7,945 nt of DNA from an uncultured Mycoplasmatota bacterium (GCA_947296775.1 CAMYRF010000031.1:1-7945); one strand, 5' to 3'. Positions 1 to 6,301 are shown, numbered from the stretch's first letter. The notes: generated by a model not told the origin, from the letters alone. A program made the numbers and translations.

Positions 1-1347
1 GAGACCTTAACTTTAAACGAAGATAAAGATATAACTATTACTAGTGATGGATCTAATAAAACCATTAATAAAACAAATTCTTTTAAAGATGACAATTATA
101 TGATTGTGTTAGAAAGTGGCACTCTAACACTACAAAACATTAATTTAAACGGTAATGATATACAATTCAGTGGAGGGGCCATTTCAACAGAACCTTTAAC
201 ACATATAAATATTTTATCTAATACAACCATAACTAAGTTCAAAACAACTGAACATAGTGGAGCTGCATTAAGAATTAATGCAGGAACATCGTCAGAAGAT
301 AAAGCGGTTGCAGTTATTGATGGTGCAAATTTAACTTATAATACAACACAGTTTGAGGGCGGCGGTATATTTGTTTCGTCATATGGTGAACTTACTATTA
401 ATGATGGTAATATAAATCATAATGCCGCTGTATCAGGTGCAGGTATTTATATGAGTAATAATTCAATATTAAATATTAAAAATGGAGTTATTGATAATAA
501 TATTGCGTCTCGTTCAGGTGCTGGTATATGTGGAAGTTGGATGAATTTTATTATGACGGGTGGTACAATTTCAAATAATTCAATAACAGGAACAGGAAAT
601 GGTTATGATGGCGCTGGAATTCTGTTAGCACATTCAAAAGGAACTATTTCTAGTGGTAGTATAAAATCAAATACAGCATTACATTCAGGTGGAGGTATCC
701 AACTATTCGACAGCCAGCTTACGATGACAGGTGGCGAAATAACTAACAATACAGGAATTGGAATTAATTTGTATGATAATGCAAAATTAGTTTTAAACGG
801 TGGAACAATAAATAATAATACATATGCTAATAATCCCTTTATAAACAATATTGGTTTTAATGATAATAGTTCCTCTTTTGTAGATGGCATCGGTAATTTT
901 ACTATTTATGCAAAAAAACATTTTATAGCCACAGCTATAAACAATAATTTTGTCATAGATGTTGCTGATGCTAAAGTAGAAAATGGCACAAATATTAGGC
1001 TTTATAATGGAAGTAGCAATTCACAAAAATGGCGAATAGGACCATACCGTGTTGTAAATGGTGTTATTGATTATATGTTTCAAAGTCAAATTAATGGTAC
1101 ACAGTATATGTGGGTTAGCGGTAACAGTAATGCATCTGGCATTAATGTTCATACATATGAGTTTCACAATAATACGGGTGGTTATTGGAGACTTACAAAT
1201 CAAGGAAATTCATATTTTCAAATAAAAAATATATTAGGAATGTGTTTAGATGTTGCAAACGCAAGTGCAACCAATTACACTAACATTCAAACTTATACTT
1301 GTAATAATTCTAATGCGCAAAAATGGAAATTTATAGAAACTAATTAA
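1..1347 (+). CDS. Beta-helix repeat surface protein with C-terminal ricin-type lectin domain (5' partial)
   Basis: The reading frame is open from the first base, so the true start and any signal peptide lie upstream; 448 residues are visible. The Met codon at base 100 is internal and has no ribosome binding site. The first two thirds are Gly/Asn-rich repeats with motifs such as SGAGI, GGGI, GGTISNN and GGEITNN every 23-34 residues. These are typical of right-handed parallel beta-helices and resemble chlamydial PMP-type repeats. From about base 919 to the end is a ricin-B-like beta-trefoil: QKW motifs at bases 1024-1032 and 1318-1326, a degenerate middle copy (GYW), and two Cys in the last subdomain placed like the ricin disulfide pair (MCLDV and TYTC). 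Ricin-type domains bind carbohydrate, so an adhesin or glycan-binding exoprotein is likely (inference). No LPXTG or C-terminal membrane anchor is present. Its codon use (ATT-rich Ile) differs mildly from downstream genes. Confidence 0.85.
   Translation, partial: ETLTLNEDKDITITSDGSNKTINKTNSFKDDNYMIVLESGTLTLQNINLNGNDIQFSGGAISTEPLTHINILSNTTITKFKTTEHSGAALRINAGTSSEDKAVAVIDGANLTYNTTQFEGGGIFVSSYGELTINDGNINHNAAVSGAGIYMSNNSILNIKNGVIDNNIASRSGAGICGSWMNFIMTGGTISNNSITGTGNGYDGAGILLAHSKGTISSGSIKSNTALHSGGGIQLFDSQLTMTGGEITNNTGIGINLYDNAKLVLNGGTINNNTYANNPFINNIGFNDNSSSFVDGIGNFTIYAKKHFIATAINNNFVIDVADAKVENGTNIRLYNGSSNSQKWRIGPYRVVNGVIDYMFQSQINGTQYMWVSGNSNASGINVHTYEFHNNTGGYWRLTNQGNSYFQIKNILGMCLDVANASATNYTNIQTYTCNNSNAQKWKFIETN
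172..840 (+). repeat. Degenerate protein-level beta-helix repeats (GGxI/NN type)
   Basis: About eight degenerate repeat units are seen in translation. Each has a Gly pair or SG followed by a small residue and Ile/Leu, then a short beta strand, then GG-x-I-x-N-N. Starts fall near bases 172, 256, 358, 433, 514, 607, 688 and 760, a spacing of 69-102 bases. The units are not identical at DNA level, so recent slippage or duplication is not indicated; the repetition is structural (one or two helix coils per unit). Confidence 0.75.
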
Positions 1348-1353
1348 AATCAT

Positions 1354-1380
1354 AAAAGCTTAAAATAAAGCTTTTTTCTT
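1354..1380 (+). terminator. Intrinsic terminator after the lectin gene
   Basis: An 8-bp perfect stem (1354-1361 AAAAGCTT with 1368-1375 AAGCTTTT) encloses a 6-base loop, and the distal arm runs into a T-rich tail to about 1380. It starts 6 bases after the stop codon. The stem has only two G-C pairs, so it may be weak. The A-run on the left arm could also let it act on the opposite strand. Confidence 0.6.
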
Positions 1381-1401
1381 ATGTTTTAAAATAATACAAA
1401 A

Positions 1402-1412
1402 TATGATAAAAT
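1402..1412 (+). promoter_or_regulatory. Possible -10 region for the metallopeptidase/M23 unit
   Basis: TATGAT (1402-1407) and an overlapping TAAAAT (1407-1412) resemble sigma-A -10 boxes. They lie between the preceding terminator and the ribosome binding site. No good -35 is seen at 17 bases upstream (1379-1384 is TTATGT). If used, the leader would be only about 15 bases. Confidence 0.3.
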
Positions 1413-1417
1413 AATAT

Positions 1418-1423
1418 AGGTGG
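1418..1423 (+). promoter_or_regulatory. Ribosome binding site that decides the metallopeptidase start
   Basis: AGGTGG ends 5 bases before the ATG at 1429. The in-frame GTG at 1420 lies inside this Shine-Dalgarno and so is not the start. Confidence 0.8.
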
Positions 1424-1428
1424 TAAAC

Positions 1429-2073
1429 ATGATAAAGACATTTGAATACAAACTAGATGGTGAAAAATATAACGTTGAAATCGTTGTAAAAAACAACAAA
1501 AATACATATATAAAAGTCAAAGAAGATGGAACAATATATGTAACTACCAATATGTTTACATCAAAAAGAATGATAAAAAATCTACTAGACAAAGAACAAG
1601 ACTTTCTAAGGAAAGTGTTAACAAAAGTAAAGAAGCAAAAAGAAAAAGATTCCCAATTCTATTATTTAGGAAAGAAATATGATATAATTATGGTACCATT
1701 TAATAAAATAGAAATCGACGATAACAAAATATACGCCAAAGACGAAATAACTATTGAAAAATGGATAAAAAAGAAAACACAAGAAATCTTTGAAGAAAGA
1801 TTAGAATACTGTTATAATTTATTTGAAGAAAACATCCCATTTCCAAAATTAAAAATAAGAAAAATGAAAACAAGATGGGGAGTATGCAATAGAAGAGATA
1901 CATCAGTAACAATAAATTCAAAACTAATAAGATATGACCTATATATAATAGATTACGTTATCATTCATGAACTAAGTCATTTAGTTCACTTTGATCACTC
2001 AAAAAGTTTTTGGAAAACAGTAGAAAAATATATGCCAAATTACAAAAAGGCCGTAAATGCATTAAAGGAGTAA
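1429..2073 (+). CDS. YgjP/DUF45-family M48-like zinc metallopeptidase
   Basis: This 214-residue protein has no signal peptide or membrane segment and is therefore probably cytoplasmic. Near the C-terminus it carries the gluzincin-type motif HELSHLVHFDHSKSFW: H180 and H184 as zinc ligands, E181 as catalytic base, and H190 as likely third ligand before the conserved FW. Upstream, the MKTRWGVC segment (residues 146-153) followed by the TINSKLI strand matches the conserved K-x-RWG-x-C block of the YgjP-like (WLM/SprT-related) family. The length is close to the usual 220-240 residues. Start chosen at the ATG with AGGTGG 5 bases upstream. The stop is 14 bases before the M23 gene start, so the two are probably co-transcribed. 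The substrate of this family is not established. In some bacteria relatives sit beside restriction genes, but no such genes are visible here. Confidence 0.88.
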   Translation: MIKTFEYKLDGEKYNVEIVVKNNKNTYIKVKEDGTIYVTTNMFTSKRMIKNLLDKEQDFLRKVLTKVKKQKEKDSQFYYLGKKYDIIMVPFNKIEIDDNKIYAKDEITIEKWIKKKTQEIFEERLEYCYNLFEENIPFPKLKIRKMKTRWGVCNRRDTSVTINSKLIRYDLYIIDYVIIHELSHLVHFDHSKSFWKTVEKYMPNYKKAVNALKE

Positions 2074-2076
2074 AAG

Positions 2077-2082
2077 AGGTGA
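2077..2082 (+). promoter_or_regulatory. Ribosome binding site that decides the M23 hydrolase start
   Basis: AGGTGA ends 5 bases before the ATG at 2088, which opens directly into a signal peptide. The frame is open further upstream, to an ATG at 2010 inside the metallopeptidase gene, but that would put a charged 26-residue extension before the signal peptide. Confidence 0.8.
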
Positions 2083-2087
2083 GCAGT

Positions 2088-3311
2088 ATGAAGAAAGTAA
2101 GTATAATTGCATTAACAATAGTATTGTGTTTTATAACATTGCCTGCAAACGCAAATGCAAAAGAGAAAACATTGAACCAATTAGAAGCCGAAGCCAAAGC
2201 TAACCGCGAAGCCTATAATAAAGCTAAAAGCCAAAAAGCACTTTCAGAACAAGAAAGAGCAGACGCTATTAAACAAAAAGGACAAGTAGAATCTGAAATT
2301 AAAACAATAAATTCAGAATTAGATAAAATAAAAAAAGAAGTTGAACAATTACAAAAAGATATCGATGTTAAAGACAAAGAAATAAAAGAATTAATGAAAT
2401 TTGTTCAAGTATCAAACGGTGAATCAGCATATATGGAATATGCCTTTGGAGCAAGTTCATTTACAGACTTTATTTATAGAGTTTCAGTCGCAGAACAACT
2501 ATCCAATTATAATGATGAATTAATCAAATCATACAATAAAGATATAAAAACATTAGAACAAAAACAAAAAGATTTAGCTGCAAAACAAACAGAACTTACA
2601 AAAAAACAACAAGAACTTACAGTATTAGAAGCAAAATTAAATAAAGAAATTGAAGAACTTAAAGAAGGAATGCTAACAAAAGATAGAGAATATAGAACAA
2701 CAATTGATCTAATCAACAGCTTAAAATCAATGGGATGTAGTGGAAACGATACCAAAACACAATGTTTGAACAAACAAAAGCCAGCATCAAGTACCTCAGG
2801 TGGTTCAATAAGTGGAATAAAAATTCCAAGTACAAATGGAACATATATGCCAATTGCTAGAGGTAGAGTAACCAGTGATTATGGTCAACGCTCAGGAGAT
2901 TACCATACTGGAATCGATTTTTCCAACAGTACTTATGGTGATAACGTTTATCCTATTGCTTCAGGAAAAGTAATACTAGTTCAATCACCAGGAACATACA
3001 CTGAAAATGGAAAAAACTGTGGGAACTGGATTGTTTATGTTTTACACAATGTAAGTGGGCATTCATATGTAACATCTTATTGGCACCTAGCTAGTCCATC
3101 AGTTAGTAAAGGACAAAATGTTACTCCAAATACTGTAATCGGTAAAATGGGGGGACTACACAGTGTCGATCAATGTTCATTTGGTGTACACGTTCATTTA
3201 AATCTATTTGATGGAAATACCTGGGATTTAGCTAGACCAAATAGTGGAAGAATCAACCCAAGAAAAATCATGCCACAAATTCCTAGACAAGGAACATATT
3301 TCACAAGATAA
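2088..3311 (+). CDS. Secreted coiled-coil M23 (LytM-type) peptidoglycan endopeptidase
   Basis: The product is a 407-residue secreted protein. Residues 1-24 are a Sec signal peptide (MKK, a hydrophobic core, then a likely cut after ANA). Residues about 26-210 form a Lys/Glu/Gln-rich coiled coil in two arms. They are interrupted near 119-138 by an FGASSFTDFIYR hinge, which resembles the coiled-coil domain of PcsB and related FtsEX-controlled hydrolases. A Ser/Gly linker (233-243) leads to an M23 domain at about 250-390. All expected active-site residues are visible: H273 and D277 (HTGID), H333 (YWH), and H368/H370 (HVH). It should cleave peptide cross-bridges in peptidoglycan. Four Cys (217, 226, 311, 363) could form two disulfides. 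Control by FtsEX is inferred from the coiled coil only; a general EnvC/NlpD-like role is the alternative. It is translated just after the metallopeptidase gene and followed by a terminator. Confidence 0.9.
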   Translation: MKKVSIIALTIVLCFITLPANANAKEKTLNQLEAEAKANREAYNKAKSQKALSEQERADAIKQKGQVESEIKTINSELDKIKKEVEQLQKDIDVKDKEIKELMKFVQVSNGESAYMEYAFGASSFTDFIYRVSVAEQLSNYNDELIKSYNKDIKTLEQKQKDLAAKQTELTKKQQELTVLEAKLNKEIEELKEGMLTKDREYRTTIDLINSLKSMGCSGNDTKTQCLNKQKPASSTSGGSISGIKIPSTNGTYMPIARGRVTSDYGQRSGDYHTGIDFSNSTYGDNVYPIASGKVILVQSPGTYTENGKNCGNWIVYVLHNVSGHSYVTSYWHLASPSVSKGQNVTPNTVIGKMGGLHSVDQCSFGVHVHLNLFDGNTWDLARPNSGRINPRKIMPQIPRQGTYFTR

Positions 3312-3314
3312 AAC

Positions 3315-3339
3315 GAGGAATGAAAATTCCTCTTTATTT
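3315..3339 (+). terminator. Intrinsic terminator with GAAA tetraloop
   Basis: GAGGAAT (3315-3321) pairs perfectly with ATTCCTC (3326-3332) around a GAAA loop, a stable GNRA tetraloop, followed by TTTATTT. It lies 3 bases after the M23 stop codon and ends the metallopeptidase/M23 unit. Its T-tract overlaps the TTGACA at 3338. Confidence 0.8.
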
Positions 3340-3371
3340 GACAAAAAAAGAACTTTTTATTTCGCTATAAT
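3338..3371 (+). promoter_or_regulatory. Probable promoter of the cse60-murJ unit (unusual spacing)
   Basis: A perfect TTGACA (3338-3343) and a perfect TATAAT (3366-3371) lie upstream of the small gene, but the spacer is 22 bases rather than 16-18. The spacer holds an A-run then a T-run that may bend the DNA. The TATAAT box is well placed, predicting a start near 3378 and a leader of about 10 bases that just keeps AGGTGAT. Whether TTGACA takes part is doubtful. No sigma-E-like -10 is apparent. Confidence 0.45.
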
Positions 3372-3387
3372 ATAAAAAGGTGATATA

Positions 3388-3558
3388 ATGAAAGTGAAAG
3401 TTTTTGACGAAAGTCATGAAAAAGATTTAGAAAAAACCATAAATGAATTTATAACAGAAAATGAACCAGAAATAATAGATATAAAATTTTCTGTTAGTAC
3501 AAGTATTTTTGCCGAAGAACAGGTCTTTTGCTTTTCGGCACTTATCGTTTATAGATAG
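3388..3558 (+). CDS. cse60: Small Cse60-family (sporulation-associated) protein
   Basis: This 56-residue gene begins at an ATG 3 bases after a strong AAAGGTGAT site (3376-3384) and ends in TAG. The protein begins MKVKVFDESHEKDLEKTINE, continues with a VIDIKF-like strand (EIIDIKF, residues 28-34) and ends in EEQVFCFSALIVYR. This start, length and ending match my recollection of the Cse60 family (Bacillus subtilis Cse60, about 60 residues, expressed in the mother cell during sporulation); the biochemical role is unknown. It has no signal peptide or membrane segment. Its stop is 10 bases before the murJ ATG, so the two are very likely co-transcribed. A hairpin at 3510-3540 lies inside its 3' end. 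Its presence does not prove that the organism sporulates, since homologues could persist in lineages that have lost sporulation. Confidence 0.8.
   Translation: MKVKVFDESHEKDLEKTINEFITENEPEIIDIKFSVSTSIFAEEQVFCFSALIVYR
3510..3540 (+). other. Intragenic hairpin upstream of murJ
   Basis: Bases 3510-3518 (TGCCGAAGA) pair with 3532-3540 (TTTTCGGCA). This gives a 9-bp stem with one G-T wobble and a 13-base loop, inside the cse60-like coding sequence and ending 28 bases before the murJ start. No T-run follows, so it is not a plain terminator. It is notably GC-rich for this AT-rich window. A role in mRNA stability or murJ translation is speculation. Confidence 0.45.
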
Positions 3559-3563
3559 GGTGA
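3557..3563 (+). promoter_or_regulatory. Ribosome binding site that decides the murJ start
   Basis: AGGGTGA overlaps the last two bases of the cse60 TAG stop and ends 5 bases before the ATG at 3569. An in-frame start at 3509 would add 20 polar residues, overlap cse60 and lack a Shine-Dalgarno. Confidence 0.8.
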
Positions 3564-3568
3564 GATAT

Positions 3569-5212
3569 ATGAAAAAAAATAGCTTTCTAGCCGGAGCAGC
3601 TATTTCAACCATAGGGATAGTCGTAACCAAAATAATCGGTTTAATATATGTTATTCCTTTTTACGCCATTATCGGTGTTCAAGGAGGGGCTCTTTATAGT
3701 TACGCATACTCAATTTATAATATGTTTTTAAATCTAGCAACCAGCGGAATTCCAGTTGCAATGAGTAAAATAGTTAGTGAATTTAATAGTCTAAAACTAT
3801 ATTTCACCAAAGAACAAACATTTAAAGTTGGTTTAAAAATAATTGGTATATTATGTGTTACCGTATTTTTACTATTATTTATTTTCGCCCCTCAGCTAGC
3901 ATATCTAATAATAGGTGACGTTAAAGGTGGAAATACCGTAGAAGACGTAACATTTGTAATTAGAATTATTTCAACCGCTATTTTAGTAGTTCCATTCCTA
4001 AGCGTTTCTAAAGGATACTTGCAAGGACATAAAATAATGTGGGTATCATCAGTTGCCAACGTTTTAGAACAAGTAGTTAGAGTTGGTGTCATTGTTGCAG
4101 GGAGTTTCTTTGCCGTAAAAGTATTCCATACATCTATAACCACAGCAGTTGGAATCGCCGTCTTTGGAGCAACAGTAGGAGCCATTGCTGCCTATTTCTA
4201 TGTTCATGATAAAATAAAGAAAAATAAACAAGAATTAAATACAGATGCTACAAGAACAAGAGACGAAGCTAAAATAGATAATAAAGCTATCGCTAAAAAA
4301 ATAATTCTTTATGCATTACCATTTGTAGCAATTTCAGTATTACAATCAGGCTTTGTAATGGTAGATGTTTTTACAGTTGTAAAATCATTAGTAGGCTTAG
4401 GCTATACAACCGCTATAAGTGAAAATGTATTAAGTGTTATCGCCACTTGGGGATCAAAACTTAATATGATTGTTATGTCAATATCAACAGGAATTATAAT
4501 GAGTTTAATTCCCGCAATCGCATCATATTATGCAGTAAAAAATTACAAAGAAGTAAATGCTAAAATAAATCAAGCCATACAAACACTATTATTAATCACG
4601 GTTCCACTAGCCGTTGGAATCAGCTTCATGGCTTCAGATGTATGGACAGTATTCTATGGGTACAACGAATTAAATATTTCAATATTTAGAATATTAATTC
4701 TGTCACAAATTCCACTTTCAATTTGTTCAGTCATGGTTAATGCAAACCAGACTTTAAACCATACAAAACAAACAATCATCGCTTTAGGTGGTTCTGTTTT
4801 AGCAAAAATAGTATTAAATATACCATTCATGCATCTATTTAATGCTATTGGTTTAGAAGCTTATTATGCTCCAATCGCATTAAATATGGTAATAGATGGG
4901 TGCGCAAGCTTATACTTATTAAGTGTAGTTAAAAAGAAAACAAATATCAGTTACTTAAAATCACTAAGAACACTAATAAAAGTAACACTTTGTACCGCAA
5001 TAATGGTAATCAGCTTAACAATATTAAACATATTTGTTCCAAATATAACCACTTCAAGATTTTTCGCTGTTCTACAACTAATATTATATGGTATAATAGG
5101 TGTAATAATATACTTTATAGTTGCCTATAAATCAAAAACAATCGATGAAATATTAGGTAAGAATGCAATTCAAAACATATTATTAAAAATAAAGGGTAAA
5201 TTTGCAAAATAA
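3569..5212 (+). CDS. murJ: Lipid II flippase MurJ (YtgP-type, MOP/MATE-like exporter)
   Basis: This 547-residue polytopic protein is nearly the length of B. subtilis YtgP/MurJ (about 544). It should flip lipid-linked peptidoglycan precursor to the outer face of the membrane. The first 75 residues carry the family pattern: a TKIIGLIYVIPF helix (20-31), the loop VQGGALYSYAYSIYNMFLN (37-55), then ATSGIPVAMSKIVSEFN (57-73), closely paralleling YtgP. About 14 hydrophobic helices follow, split by a charged cytoplasmic loop at about 212-243 between the two halves. The helix-1 motif reads TK where SR is common in YtgP relatives, a conservative swap. The close relative SpoVB, from the same superfamily, is the main alternative, especially beside a cse60-like gene. 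The N-terminal pattern and length favour MurJ. It follows cse60 by 10 bases and precedes the unknown membrane protein by 24, with no terminator between. Confidence 0.83.
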   Translation: MKKNSFLAGAAISTIGIVVTKIIGLIYVIPFYAIIGVQGGALYSYAYSIYNMFLNLATSGIPVAMSKIVSEFNSLKLYFTKEQTFKVGLKIIGILCVTVFLLLFIFAPQLAYLIIGDVKGGNTVEDVTFVIRIISTAILVVPFLSVSKGYLQGHKIMWVSSVANVLEQVVRVGVIVAGSFFAVKVFHTSITTAVGIAVFGATVGAIAAYFYVHDKIKKNKQELNTDATRTRDEAKIDNKAIAKKIILYALPFVAISVLQSGFVMVDVFTVVKSLVGLGYTTAISENVLSVIATWGSKLNMIVMSISTGIIMSLIPAIASYYAVKNYKEVNAKINQAIQTLLLITVPLAVGISFMASDVWTVFYGYNELNISIFRILILSQIPLSICSVMVNANQTLNHTKQTIIALGGSVLAKIVLNIPFMHLFNAIGLEAYYAPIALNMVIDGCASLYLLSVVKKKTNISYLKSLRTLIKVTLCTAIMVISLTILNIFVPNITTSRFFAVLQLILYGIIGVIIYFIVAYKSKTIDEILGKNAIQNILLKIKGKFAK

Positions 5213-5236
5213 AAGAATAAAAAAGGAAGTGAAAAA

Positions 5237-6205
5237 ATGCAACAACTAACATTTTTCGAAAAATTAGCTATATTATGGGAAAATATACTTGCCCATCCAA
5301 TTTTTATTCTTTTGCTTCTTTCACCAGTTTTTATATTTGCCCTAAATAAAAAAATACACAAAAAATATATAATCGCAATATATATAGTCATCATATTAAT
5401 AGTATTATTTGTTGGAAAAGGCGCAATATTTGCTTTACTAGATAATGTCATTGATGGTTTATTTATGAGCCTTTACTTTCCAAACTTTATAACATTATTC
5501 ATAGTAGTAGTAGCTTCCGCAATCATTGCATTAGTCACATTTATAAAAAAGAACATGTTAAAAGTAAACAGAATAATCAATATAACAGGCTTTGCCATAG
5601 TTCAAACAATATTCTGTTTAGTATTAAGCGTTATTCAAGTAAATAAAATAGATATTTATAAAGAAAATGCTTTATACACAAATGATGATGTTTTAACCCT
5701 TATGCAACTGCTTATGGGAGCTTTCGCTATCCAAATACTTGCAGTTTTAATCTTTACAGCCATTGAAAAAATAACCGAAATGTTAGACGCAAAAGATGAA
5801 AAAGTAAAACAATATCGTAATATAGAAAAAGCCAAAAAATTAACAGCTGCTAAGCCAGAAGAATTATTGTTTATAACAAAAGAAGAAAAAACAGAGGAAA
5901 TAATATCAGAAACAATAGAAGATCAAAATCCATTAGAACCACTAGAACCAGAAGATCCACTAGATAAAACACTAATAGGTAAAGAAAAAATAACTCCAAT
6001 TAATCTAATAGACGCTATAAACGAAGAACAAAGAAATCATGTAAATAAGAAAATAGAAGAAACACCAGATATTTTCAAAAAAGCACCACAACTTATCGAA
6101 AAAGCAAAACCAGAGCCAAAAGAATTAATTACTGGTTTGATCATAATTAATTTACCAAAAACAATCAGAGCTATAAATGATATTAAAAGAATTTATACAA
6201 TGTAA
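5237..6205 (+). CDS. Unrecognised five-helix membrane protein with acidic cytoplasmic tail
   Basis: I do not recognise the family of this 322-residue protein. Five hydrophobic helices are visible at about residues 21-37, 43-60, 81-103, 114-135 and 154-176. A weaker amphipathic stretch lies near 64-78. Lys-rich loops at 38-43 and 104-112 and the charged segment after helix 5 predict N-terminus out and C-terminus in. The cytoplasmic tail (about 177-322) is charged and low complexity, with a Pro/Glu/Leu stretch (NPLEPLEPEDPLDK, 231-244) and a hydrophobic ITGLIIINLP patch (298-307) near the end. The start is an ATG with AAAGGAAG 7 bases upstream. It lies 24 bases after murJ with no terminator between and is therefore likely co-transcribed. 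A cell-envelope role or a partner-binding tail is only inferred from this position. A terminator overlaps its stop codon. Confidence 0.85.
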   Translation: MQQLTFFEKLAILWENILAHPIFILLLLSPVFIFALNKKIHKKYIIAIYIVIILIVLFVGKGAIFALLDNVIDGLFMSLYFPNFITLFIVVVASAIIALVTFIKKNMLKVNRIINITGFAIVQTIFCLVLSVIQVNKIDIYKENALYTNDDVLTLMQLLMGAFAIQILAVLIFTAIEKITEMLDAKDEKVKQYRNIEKAKKLTAAKPEELLFITKEEKTEEIISETIEDQNPLEPLEPEDPLDKTLIGKEKITPINLIDAINEEQRNHVNKKIEETPDIFKKAPQLIEKAKPEPKELITGLIIINLPKTIRAINDIKRIYTM

Positions 6206-6235
6206 GGATAGAAAAAACTATCCTTTTTCTTTTTC
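6204..6235 (+). terminator. Intrinsic terminator overlapping the stop codon
   Basis: AAGGATAG (6204-6211) pairs perfectly with CTATCCTT (6218-6225) around an AAAAAA loop and runs into a T-rich tail to about 6235. The left arm includes the last two bases of the TAA stop (6203-6205). It ends the cse60-murJ unit and separates it from clpC. Confidence 0.8.
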
Positions 6236-6245
6236 GAAAAATTTG

Positions 6246-6279
6246 TTGATTAGAAATTAAAATAACTGCTCAATATATA
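6246..6279 (+). promoter_or_regulatory. Weak candidate promoter region for clpC
   Basis: TATATA (6274-6279) could be a -10 box. The best -35-like hexamer, TTGATT (6246-6251), is 22 bases away; at 18 bases there is only TTAGAA. I see no CtsR-type direct heptad repeat (AGGTCAA-like) and no CIRCE inverted repeat in 6236-6307, so classical heat-shock control is not evident in the sequence. Confidence 0.25.
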
Positions 6280-6294
6280 CATAGAATTAAACAG

Positions 6295-6301
6295 AAAGGA
6301 G
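6295..6301 (+). promoter_or_regulatory. Ribosome binding site of clpC
   Basis: AAAGGAG, a near-perfect Shine-Dalgarno, ends 6 bases before the ATG at 6308 and fixes the start of an otherwise 3'-open gene. Confidence 0.85.

Noticed and set aside
603..890. Open frame on the - strand opposite the beta-helix repeats
   Set aside because: No ribosome binding site, and it lies fully inside a well-supported repeat-protein gene; its translation has no recognisable domain.
1420..1431. GTG at 1420 as start of the metallopeptidase gene
   Set aside because: The GTG is part of the AGGTGG Shine-Dalgarno serving the ATG at 1429.
2010..2087. Upstream in-frame start for the M23 gene at 2010
   Set aside because: It would bury the signal peptide behind 26 charged residues and overlap the preceding gene; the ATG at 2088 has a good Shine-Dalgarno.
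2507..2773. Open frame on the - strand opposite the coiled-coil region
   Set aside because: It is a by-product of the A-rich Lys/Glu/Gln codons of the coiled coil, giving Ser/Phe-rich nonsense with no start signals.
1429..3311. A defence island, considered because YgjP-like genes can accompany restriction systems
   Set aside because: No methyltransferase, nuclease or helicase is present; the neighbour is a wall hydrolase.
3892..4185. Open frame on the - strand inside murJ
   Set aside because: It lies over conserved MurJ helices, has no Shine-Dalgarno and a low-complexity Thr/Pro-rich translation.
5170..5451. Open frame on the - strand across the murJ/membrane-protein junction
   Set aside because: Its hydrophobic look comes from the complementary strand of membrane-helix codons; no ribosome binding site.
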